The notes beneath the pieces were generated by a model. The model had not been told where the DNA came from, did no database searches, and saw nothing but the letters and a program-made list of their open reading frames with translations. Source: Alphaproteobacteria bacterium (GTDB lineage Bacteria > Pseudomonadota > Alphaproteobacteria > ATCC43930 > CGMCC-115725). From it: DNA of 11,178 nucleotides. Shown here one piece after another: positions 1 to 5,242 of this stretch (positions within the stretch are counted from its first letter, which is position 1; each line of letters starts with the position of its first letter). The position numbers and the translations under genes are program-made. The DNA is taken from the NCBI GenBank assembly GCA_019237175.1, contig JAFAHP010000241.1, positions 1 to 11,178 on the forward strand, written 5' to 3'.

Positions 1-2
1 TC

Positions 3-443
3 GCTTTATTGCGCACGGAGGCCGAGCGTGCTTATGCCGGCTACGTCGAGCTATTGAACGAGGACGCCTCTGGCGAATTGCTCGATCCGCAGCGGACCGG
101 CCTCGCCCGCGAACTCGCCCGCCTAAATCTCACCCTTGTTCTTTACACGCAATGGTATTGGAAAACCGACTTGCACAATCTGATGCATTTCCTGTCGCTC
201 CGCGGCGATCCGCATGCGCAATACGAAATCCGCGCATACGCCGAGGTTATGCTGAGGACGCTGGAGCGCTGGGTCCCGATGACCTATGCGGCCTTTCTCG
301 AATATCGAATGAATGCAGCCGCGATCTCCGCGAGCGGGCTCGCGGTAATCCGCCGTCTCCTCGCAGGCAAAAGCGTCACCCAACCGGACAGCGGGCTGTC
401 GCCGCGCGAATGGCGCGAACTGATGGCATTGCTCGGTCGCTGA
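3..443 (+). CDS. thyX: Flavin-dependent thymidylate synthase ThyX, C-terminal part (5' end outside window)
   Basis: ThyX makes dTMP from dUMP in the cytoplasm, using methylene-tetrahydrofolate as carbon donor and FAD/NAD(P)H as reductant. Because it releases tetrahydrofolate, it lessens the need for dihydrofolate reductase. The reading frame is open from the left edge, so the gene is truncated; the TTG at 9 is not its true start. About 146 residues are visible. They include the family's C-terminal core: ARELARLNLTL, then YTQWYWKTDLHNLMHFLSLR, then DPHAQYEIRAYAEVML. The LR-x-D-x-HAQ-x-EIR stretch contributes the conserved arginine and other residues of the nucleotide/flavin site. The N-terminal signature RHRxxSxNExSxRY must lie upstream of the window. 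The stop is TGA at 441-443. No clear terminator follows. Family assignment is firm from the motifs. Confidence 0.95.
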   Translation, partial: ALLRTEAERAYAGYVELLNEDASGELLDPQRTGLARELARLNLTLVLYTQWYWKTDLHNLMHFLSLRGDPHAQYEIRAYAEVMLRTLERWVPMTYAAFLEYRMNAAAISASGLAVIRRLLAGKSVTQPDSGLSPREWRELMALLGR

Positions 444-537
444 GGTACCGCGTCCCGATTGGGACTGTCGATGGCGGCAAGACCGTATACGAAGCCGACC
501 GTTCCATAGGTGCGGCGCAGATCTGCGTTGTCTGGTT

Positions 538-543
538 GGGAGG
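538..543 (+). promoter_or_regulatory. Shine-Dalgarno site of the small lipoprotein gene
   Basis: GGGAGG lies five bases before the ATG at 549. It is the reason for choosing that start over an in-frame codon at 510, which would add 13 residues ahead of an otherwise well-formed lipoprotein signal sequence. Confidence 0.6.
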
Positions 544-548
544 TTGGG

Positions 549-746
549 ATGCGGCGCGCTGCAATGTTGTCAGCTTTGGGATTGTTGTTGGCGTTGGGCG
601 GCTGCTCGCTGTCGAGCGAGTGCCGCAAGGCGGGGCCGCCCGACTCGGCTCCCTATAACGCCTGCATAAGCGCGATTTTGCAGCAACAGAACGAGCTGCA
701 GAACCAGCGGGACCGATGGGACTGGCGGGGCAGGGATAATGGATGA
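549..746 (+). CDS. Small putative lipoprotein, function unknown
   Basis: This 65-residue protein has a bacterial lipoprotein signal sequence: basic MRRAAM, a hydrophobic stretch at residues 7-16 and a lipobox ALGGC with the acylated cysteine at residue 19. Mature protein would be about 47 residues, with two further cysteines (25 and 39), a proline-containing segment and a Gln/Asn-rich stretch (about 45-53) that could form a short amphipathic helix. It ends in a charged WDWRGRDNG tail. The family is not recognised. By signal type it should be exported and anchored in the inner or outer membrane; the +2 residue is Ser, which in enterobacteria favours the outer membrane. Its TGA stop overlaps the ATG of the next small ORF (ATGA at 743-746), so the two are probably translated together. 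A real gene is likely because lipobox and ribosome-binding site agree. Confidence 0.7.
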   Translation: MRRAAMLSALGLLLALGGCSLSSECRKAGPPDSAPYNACISAILQQQNELQNQRDRWDWRGRDNG

Positions 747-916
747 GCCGGCAAAAATGGCAAAAATTTAGCGCGTTGGTTGCAAGTGCAGGCGGGGTGA
801 TCCCCCTCTCTGAGGGTCAAATTGTCCGAGCCAGGGCAGACGTGATCAAAAAATACCCCAATACGGCTGCCGGCGTCGCCCTTGCAACAGCTCGAAACAG
901 CCGCCAAGGCTGCTGA
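743..916 (+). CDS. 57-residue hypothetical protein, start overlaps upstream stop
   Basis: The ATG at 743 shares four bases (ATGA) with the stop of the lipoprotein gene, the usual arrangement for coupled translation. The product starts MSRQKWQKFSALVASAGGV, is basic, and continues through a small helical-looking middle (EGQIVRARADVIKKYPNTA) to an Ala-rich end and a final Cys. No signal peptide or membrane segment is evident, and no family is recognised. Against it: third codon positions are only moderately GC-rich, less than in the flanking housekeeping genes, and there is no strong ribosome-binding site of its own. In favour: the exact stop/start overlap and a frame open until just 11 bp before the convergent gene. 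It could be a short gene or a chance ORF. Confidence 0.42.
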   Translation: MSRQKWQKFSALVASAGGVIPLSEGQIVRARADVIKKYPNTAAGVALATARNSRQGC

Positions 917-927
917 GGACCATAATT

Positions 928-1167
928 CTATGGCAGGCCCCGACCCGCGCGCAGCAACACGCCAAGGATGGCTATGGTCGCCGCGGCGTCGATACCCATC
1001 GCCCAGATTATCACGGTGAGCTTACCCTCGACGTTCGACAAGCGGTTGTCGATCGAGGCCAACCGATTTTCGTATCCCGCAAGTTCCTCGGCCGCTTCCC
1101 GGGCCTTGTCTTCAGGTGCCCCGGCTGCGATCAGCGCCTCGTAGGTTTTGGACAGCATCAACGCCAT
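928..1167 (-). CDS. Small coiled-coil protein with C-terminal membrane anchor (DUF1640/CCDC90-like)
   Basis: The 79-residue product begins MALMLSKTYEALIAAGAPED. An acidic/basic helix follows (KAREAAEELAGYENRLASID and NRLSNVEGKL, residues 21-50) with heptad-like spacing, then one hydrophobic segment at about 51-72, then a short basic tail. The layout, an N-terminal helix pair and coiled coil before a single tail anchor, resembles the small DUF1640 (CCDC90-like) proteins common in alphaproteobacteria and their phages. Their function is not established. No signal peptide is present, so the coiled coil probably faces the cytoplasm. The gene lies 69 bp behind mrp on the same strand and may be transcribed from it. 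No strong ribosome-binding site precedes the start. An alternative Met at residue 4 is possible. Family assignment is from memory of the pattern and moderately secure. Confidence 0.72.
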   Translation of the reverse strand: MALMLSKTYEALIAAGAPEDKAREAAEELAGYENRLASIDNRLSNVEGKLTVIIWAMGIDAAATIAILGVLLRAGRGLP

Positions 1168-1236
1168 TATTGGCGCACCGGCTCGAACTCGGCGCCCATC
1201 GGTCTTACCCGGATGTTCCTCAGCCGGCAGCGAATT

Positions 1237-2361
1237 CTATTCGATCACAATGCGGGGTGGCGGCCGCCGCACACTCTCGCCGGATATTTTTTCCCGGACC
1301 CGAGCAGCGATCCGGCGAAAAACGGCAGCATGGGGATTGTCCGGGTCGGAAATCGTAATCGGCCGGCCCGAATCCGAGGTCTCGCGGATCCCCAGATCGA
1401 GCGGCACTTCGCCCAAAAATTCGGTGCCGAGAAGCTCGGCCTCCCGGCGGGCGCCGCCATGCGAAAAGATCTCGCTGCGGCCGCCGCAATGTGGGCAAAG
1501 GAAATAGCTCATGTTTTCGATGATGCCGAGCACCGGCACATCGACCTTGCGGAACATGTTGAGCCCTTTGCGGGCGTCCAGCAGAGCGATGTCCTGCGGC
1601 GTCGAGACGATGACGGCGCCGGCAAGGGGCACCTGTTGGGCCATCGTGAGCTGCGCGTCGCCGGTTCCGGGCGGCATGTCGACGACCATGATGTCGAGCT
1701 TGCCCCACTCGACCTCGCGCAGCATCTGCTGCAAGGCGCTCATGACCATCGGCCCACGCCAGATCATTGGCGTGTCTTCGGGAACGAGAAAGCCCATCGA
1801 CATCACCTTGAGGCCGTAATTCTCCATCGGCTGCAGGGTTTTGCCGTCGTGCGAGCGAGGTCGGCCGGAAATGCCCAGCATCCGCGGCATCGATGGGCCG
1901 TAAATGTCGGCGTCGAGCACGCCGACGGCGAGGCCGTTCGTCACGAGGCCAAGAGCGAGGTTGGCCGCGACAGTGGATTTGCCAACACCGCCTTTGCCCG
2001 ATGCAACCGCGATGATGGCGCCCACTCCGGGCACCTCGCCGCGCGCCGGCCGGTTCGCCGGTAGCGGCCCCGGACGGGCGGCGTCGGCTTGCGGTGCCGC
2101 CCGGCTCCGCGATGCGGTCTGTGCCGTGAGCACCGCTGTTACCGAAAGCACACCGGGCAACGCATCGACCGCTCGTTCGGCGGCCTTGCGCAACGGCTCG
2201 AGCTTATCGCCGCGCTCGGGCTCGACCTCGATCGAAAACACGACATTGCCGTCGCGGATGGCGATGCCTGATACCATGCCGAGCGAGACGATGTCGGCGC
2301 CGCGCTCGGGATCGGCGATGGTCGATAGGGCGTCGAGGACTTGCTTTTCGGTGACTGCCAT
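1237..2361 (-). CDS. mrp: Mrp/ApbC/NBP35-family Fe-S cluster carrier ATPase
   Basis: Mrp (ApbC) is a cytoplasmic P-loop ATPase that binds a bridging [4Fe-4S] cluster as a dimer and passes it to target apoproteins. The 374-residue protein has the full family layout. Residues 1-80 form the MIP18/DUF59 domain (VLDALSTIADPER, DIVSLGMV). A Pro/Ala-rich linker covers about 81-110. The ATPase domain has the deviant Walker A SGKGGVGKST at 121-130, the switch DADIYGPSMPRMLG at 150-163 and the Walker B-like VVDMPPGTGD at 227-235. The cluster ligands are the CPHC pair Cys289 and Cys292. The start is secure: GGGGAG (2366-2371 on this strand's complement) lies just upstream, and the N-terminus matches the family. 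It is divergent from hflK across 297 bp and may run on into the small coiled-coil gene behind it. Confidence 0.97.
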   Translation of the reverse strand: MAVTEKQVLDALSTIADPERGADIVSLGMVSGIAIRDGNVVFSIEVEPERGDKLEPLRKAAERAVDALPGVLSVTAVLTAQTASRSRAAPQADAARPGPLPANRPARGEVPGVGAIIAVASGKGGVGKSTVAANLALGLVTNGLAVGVLDADIYGPSMPRMLGISGRPRSHDGKTLQPMENYGLKVMSMGFLVPEDTPMIWRGPMVMSALQQMLREVEWGKLDIMVVDMPPGTGDAQLTMAQQVPLAGAVIVSTPQDIALLDARKGLNMFRKVDVPVLGIIENMSYFLCPHCGGRSEIFSHGGARREAELLGTEFLGEVPLDLGIRETSDSGRPITISDPDNPHAAVFRRIAARVREKISGESVRRPPPRIVIE

Positions 2362-2402
2362 CTCACTCCCCAGCCGCGCATGCGCTATCTCGGGCCACGA
2401 CC

Positions 2403-2455
2403 CTTTGCGGTCCGCAAATCGGCGGTCTTGCGGACAACAACGGATGACCGCAAAG
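2403..2455. repeat. Nested inverted repeats (TTTGCGG/CCGCAAA half-sites)
   Basis: Three overlapping dyads are visible. CTTTGCGGTC (2403-2412) and GACCGCAAAG (2446-2455) form a perfect 10-bp inverted repeat. GTCCGCAA (2410-2417) and TTGCGGAC (2428-2435) form a perfect 8-bp repeat nested inside it. TTTGCGG-T-CCGCAAA (2404-2418) is a 15-bp near-continuous palindrome. In all, four TTGCGG-type half-sites lie in 53 bp, about 40 bases upstream of the mrp start codon. This could be a regulator-binding site (an operator with repeated half-sites) or a structured 5' leader of the mrp transcript. There is no T-run, so a terminator is less likely. The repeats are seen directly; the role is inferred. Confidence 0.6.
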
Positions 2456-2539
2456 CGATGCCTGAGCGGATAAAGGTCGCTCCCGATCTCGCCTTGCAGG
2501 CATCGCCGAATGGAGCAAATCTGGGCCGATTGGCGGCGC

Positions 2540-2568
2540 TTGACAACACCCCCGCGCGCGCCCTCTAT
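2540..2568 (+). promoter_or_regulatory. Candidate promoter for hflK
   Basis: TTGACA (2540-2545) is an exact -35 consensus, followed 17 bp later by a weak -10-like CTCTAT (2563-2568), about 90 bases ahead of the hflK start. The flanking CTTG at 2539-2542 and a CTCTAT 20 bases further on also loosely resemble the alphaproteobacterial heat-shock sigma-32 pattern (CTTG, spacer, CYTAT). That would suit a protein quality-control operon, but the -10 match is imperfect. Confidence 0.35.
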
Positions 2569-2658
2569 CGGGTCGCGAGTTTTGCGCGCTGCGCTTGTGA
2601 GAACCGTAGCCCCAGAGCGTTTGGATTTTGGCCGGCGCCGCAGAAAGGTTCAGTCTCG

Positions 2659-3924
2659 ATGATCTGGAAGAGTCAGGGAGGCGGTCCGTGGGGCAGCGGC
2701 CCCCGCGGCGGCGGTCCTTGGGGCGGCGGTCCGCGCAACAGTGGCGGCGGCCCCGGTCCTCGCAATCGCGGCCCTAGTCCTGCCGATTTCGAGGAGTGGC
2801 TGCGGCGCGGCCAAGACCGGGTGCGGCGCGTTTTGCCGGGCGGGTTTGGTACCGGAGCCGGGATCGCGGTCGTTTTGATCGCGATCGTCGTGATCTGGCT
2901 GGTGAGCGGGTTTTATCGTGTCCTGCCCGACGAGGTCGGAATTGTGCTGCGCTTTGGGGCGTACAACCGGACGACGCAACCCGGGCTGAACTATCACCTG
3001 CCTAGCCCGATCGAGACCGTGCTGACGCCGAGCGTGACGCGCGTAAACCGCATCGAGATCGGCTACCGCTCGGGAGAGACCCAGACGACGCGCGAGCCGG
3101 TGTCCAGTCAGATACCCGAAGAAGCGCTGATGCTGACCGGCGATGAGAATATTGTCGACGTCAACTTTACGGTGTTTTGGGTGATCAACGACGCCAAGGC
3201 CTACCTCTTCAACATCCGAGATCCCGAGCTTACCGTCAAATCGGCCGCTGAGAGCGCGATGCGCGAAGTGATTGGTGAAACCCCGATTGCTCAAGCCCTG
3301 GCGGAGGGACGAGCCAAGATCGAGGCCGAGACACGGCAATTGCTGCAAGCAATCCTCGACAGTTACAGCGCCGGGATCGAGATCACCCAGCTGCAGCTGC
3401 AGCGGGTCGATCCGCCGGCCGAAGTCATCGACTCGTTCCGCGATGTTCAGGCGGCACTCGCTGATCGGGCCCGCTTGCGCAACGAAGCCGAGTCCTACCG
3501 CAACAACATCGTCCCGATCGCGCGCGGCGACGCGGTGCGGATCGAACAGGAAGCCCAGGCCTATCGGCTGGCGACCGTTGCCCGCGCCCAGGGCGACGCC
3601 GCCCGTTTCCTGTCGGTGTACAACGCCTTTAAAGCATCCCAGGATGTGACGATGCAGCGCCTCTACCTCGAAACCATGGAGGAGGTGCTGAAGAACAGCA
3701 ACAAGGTGATCATCGACAAGTCGGCGCAAAGCGGTACGGGAGTACTTCCTTATTTGCCGCTGCCCGCCCTCGGAGGCGGCGCAAAAGCTGGCACGCCGCC
3801 GGCCGCAAACCCACCAGGCGCGGTCCCGCCGAGCGGCGGCGGATCGCAGCCGCAGGCTCAGTCCTCGGCGCAAACGTCGGATTCGCTCACCCCGGCTCCG
3901 CCGGCGGGCGGAGGACAGAATTGA
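2659..3924 (+). CDS. hflK: HflK, SPFH-domain regulator of the FtsH protease
   Basis: HflK pairs with HflC in a large ring-like complex in the inner membrane, facing the periplasm. The complex binds FtsH and controls access of membrane-protein substrates. The 421-residue protein has a Gly/Pro/Trp-rich cytoplasmic leader (1-40, with repeated GGGPWG-type units), a conserved PADFEEWLRRGQDRVRRVLP segment (41-60) and one membrane helix at about 63-84. The SPFH/band-7 domain follows from about 85 to 260 (YRVLPDEVGIVLRFG, TGDENIVDVNFTVFWVI), then a long Ala/Glu/Arg-rich coiled coil (260-330). The C-terminal tail, from about 365, is low-complexity Gly/Pro/Ala/Ser. The ATG at 2659 is preferred because AAAGG lies ten bases upstream and the MIW-K-S-QGGGPWG start is typical of the family. 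hflC begins 27 bp after its stop, and the two are surely co-transcribed. Confidence 0.96.
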   Translation: MIWKSQGGGPWGSGPRGGGPWGGGPRNSGGGPGPRNRGPSPADFEEWLRRGQDRVRRVLPGGFGTGAGIAVVLIAIVVIWLVSGFYRVLPDEVGIVLRFGAYNRTTQPGLNYHLPSPIETVLTPSVTRVNRIEIGYRSGETQTTREPVSSQIPEEALMLTGDENIVDVNFTVFWVINDAKAYLFNIRDPELTVKSAAESAMREVIGETPIAQALAEGRAKIEAETRQLLQAILDSYSAGIEITQLQLQRVDPPAEVIDSFRDVQAALADRARLRNEAESYRNNIVPIARGDAVRIEQEAQAYRLATVARAQGDAARFLSVYNAFKASQDVTMQRLYLETMEEVLKNSNKVIIDKSAQSGTGVLPYLPLPALGGGAKAGTPPAANPPGAVPPSGGGSQPQAQSSAQTSDSLTPAPPAGGGQN

Positions 3925-3951
3925 GCAGATGCTCGTGACAGGTCTCAACCG

Positions 3952-4860
3952 ATGACTCGCCGCACCCTCTTTGCTCTTGCCGCCATTCTTGTGGTCGCCG
4001 GCATCTTTGCGATGAGTTCTCTGTTCATCGTCGATCAGACCGGGCAGGCGCTGGTGCTGCAGTTCGGTCAGCCGCGCCGCGTCATCACCACCCCCGGCCT
4101 ACAGGTCAAGCAGCCGTTCATCCAAAATGTGATCATTTATGACAAGCGGCTGCTTGATTTTGAGCCGCCCCCCGAGGAAGTCATCGCGTCGGACCAAAAG
4201 CGTCTCGTCGTCGATACCTACGCCCGGTACCGCATCACCGATCCGCTGCTCTTTTATCAGACCGCGGCCACCGAGGCCGCGGTGCGCGCCCGGCTCGGCG
4301 CCCTGGTCAGCGGCAGTCTGCGCCAGGTCATCGGCAATGTGACTTTGTCAGCGCTGCTGTCGCCCGAGCGGGCCAAGATCATGCGACAGATTCGCGACGA
4401 GGTTGCTGGCCAGGCGAAACCCTTCGGCATCGATGTTGTCGATGTCCGCATTCGTCGCGCCGATCTGCCACCACAAAACAGCGAGGCGATCTACGCTCGC
4501 ATGCGGTCTGAACGTCAGCAGCAAGCCGCACAATATCGCGGTGAAGGTTCGGAGGCGGCGCAAACCGTCCGCGCCAATGCCGACCGCGAAAGGACGGTGA
4601 TACTCGCCGACGCTCAGCGCGCCGGTCAAAAACTGCGCGGGGAAGGCGACGCCCAAGCGATCGACATTTACGCCAAAGCCTATGATCAGGATAAGGATTT
4701 CTTCGCCTTTTACCGATCGTTGCAGGCCTATCGCGACGCGTTGAGCAGCAACACGACTTCATTCGTCCTCAATCCGAACAGTAGCTTCTTCCGTTATTTT
4801 GAAAACCCGGCCGGGACGCCAACGCCGTCCGCGGCGCCGCCGAAACTCGGCGCGCGGTAA
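3952..4860 (+). CDS. hflC: HflC, SPFH-domain partner of HflK
   Basis: HflC is the second subunit of the FtsH-associated HflKC assembly. The 302-residue protein has an N-terminal membrane anchor at about 5-25 (FALAAILVVAGIFAMSSLF) and the band-7 start FIVDQTGQALVLQFGQPRRV. The SPFH domain contains the hallmark FEPPPEEVIASDQKRLVVD and YARYRITDPLLFYQT. A helical region with SERQQQAAQYRGEGSEAAQ and ADRERTVILADAQRAGQKL forms the coiled coil. It ends with the conserved FFAFYRSLQAYRDAL and FFRYFENP segments plus a short Pro/Ala tail. Length and motif order match canonical HflC. It lies between hflK and a DUF2065 gene on the same strand, 27 bp after hflK, consistent with one operon. Confidence 0.97.
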   Translation: MTRRTLFALAAILVVAGIFAMSSLFIVDQTGQALVLQFGQPRRVITTPGLQVKQPFIQNVIIYDKRLLDFEPPPEEVIASDQKRLVVDTYARYRITDPLLFYQTAATEAAVRARLGALVSGSLRQVIGNVTLSALLSPERAKIMRQIRDEVAGQAKPFGIDVVDVRIRRADLPPQNSEAIYARMRSERQQQAAQYRGEGSEAAQTVRANADRERTVILADAQRAGQKLRGEGDAQAIDIYAKAYDQDKDFFAFYRSLQAYRDALSSNTTSFVLNPNSSFFRYFENPAGTPTPSAAPPKLGAR

Positions 4861-4917
4861 AGGGAAGCCTAGTCCGGCGCCGTTTGGTGCGCGAGACTAG
4901 ACCGCTTAGACCGGTTT

Positions 4918-5103
4918 ATGCGTGATCTTTTGACGGCGTTTGCACTCGTCTTCGTTATCGAGGGCTGTCTCTATGCTCTGTTCCCGGAGGGCATGAAGCG
5001 CGCCGCGGTGCGGGCGACGATCTTGCCGGCGCAGACGCTGCGCATCGTTGGTCTGGCGGCAGCGTGCGCCGGAGTGGCGCTCGTCTGGGTCGTCAGGCAT
5101 TAA
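4918..5103 (+). CDS. DUF2065 (YjeT-like) small membrane protein
   Basis: The 61-residue protein has two hydrophobic segments, about residues 4-22 (LLTAFALVFVIEGCLYALF) and 41-58 (LRIVGLAAACAGVALVWVV). They are joined by a basic loop (PEGMKRAAVRATILPAQT). This is the DUF2065 pattern, known from E. coli YjeT, which also sits next to hflKC. The molecular role is unknown. Position between hflC and a periplasmic protease suggests a part in, or tuning of, the HflKC/FtsH membrane assembly, but that is inference. The gene begins 57 bp after hflC, with no clear ribosome-binding site. Recognition is good on length, topology and neighbourhood. Confidence 0.88.
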   Translation: MRDLLTAFALVFVIEGCLYALFPEGMKRAAVRATILPAQTLRIVGLAAACAGVALVWVVRH

Positions 5104-5229
5104 CCCGATACCCTGCCGCGGCGATAAAGCGGCTGGCTTGGGGGCTTTTTCTCCCGTAATCTCGGGCAGCTTTTTCGACAAGTCTTCGCGTCCCGGGATC
5201 GTTCGCGCAGAACGCTGGGCGCGCCCGCA

Positions 5230-5234
5230 AGGAG
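5230..5234 (+). promoter_or_regulatory. Shine-Dalgarno site fixing the protease start at GTG 5243
   Basis: AGGAG lies eight bases before GTG 5243, and translation from there gives a proper signal peptide straight away. The longer frame, open back to 5048, would overlap the DUF2065 gene and place about 65 uncharacteristic residues before the signal sequence, so it is rejected. Confidence 0.7.
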
Positions 5235-5242
5235 CCGACGAG

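Larger units (their letters stand above)
2362..2658. promoter_or_regulatory. Divergent control region between mrp and hflK
   Basis: No convincing gene lies in these 297 bases. The hflK frame is open leftwards to 2341, but the extra residues look like translated noncoding DNA and would run into mrp. The mrp-proximal third (2403-2455) carries a cluster of inverted repeats. The hflK-proximal part holds a TTGACA promoter candidate at 2540-2568. Both divergent transcripts must start here. I could not pick out an mrp promoter. Confidence 0.6.

Noticed and set aside
152..658. 168-codon plus-strand frame over the thyX end and lipoprotein gene
   Set aside because: It overlaps thyX in another frame, has no family features and would conflict with the lipoprotein start.
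1213..2064. 283-codon plus-strand frame across mrp
   Set aside because: His/Arg/Ala-rich shadow of mrp, whose minus-strand frame has all Walker and CPHC motifs.
2341..2658. N-terminal extension of hflK by about 106 residues
   Set aside because: It runs into mrp, has no HflK-like sequence, and a proper start with typical N-terminus lies at 2659.
2650..3948. 432-codon open frame antisense to hflK
   Set aside because: Arg/His/Asp-rich composition with no domain; a mirror of the strongly coding hflK frame in GC-rich DNA.
5115..5150. GCCGC/GCGGC hairpin followed downstream by a T-run in the DUF2065-protease gap
   Set aside because: The T-run is 12 bases past the stem, so it does not form a normal intrinsic terminator; not strong enough to call.
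5048..5242. N-terminal extension of the protease by about 65 residues
   Set aside because: It overlaps the DUF2065 gene and would bury the signal peptide; GTG 5243 has AGGAG upstream.
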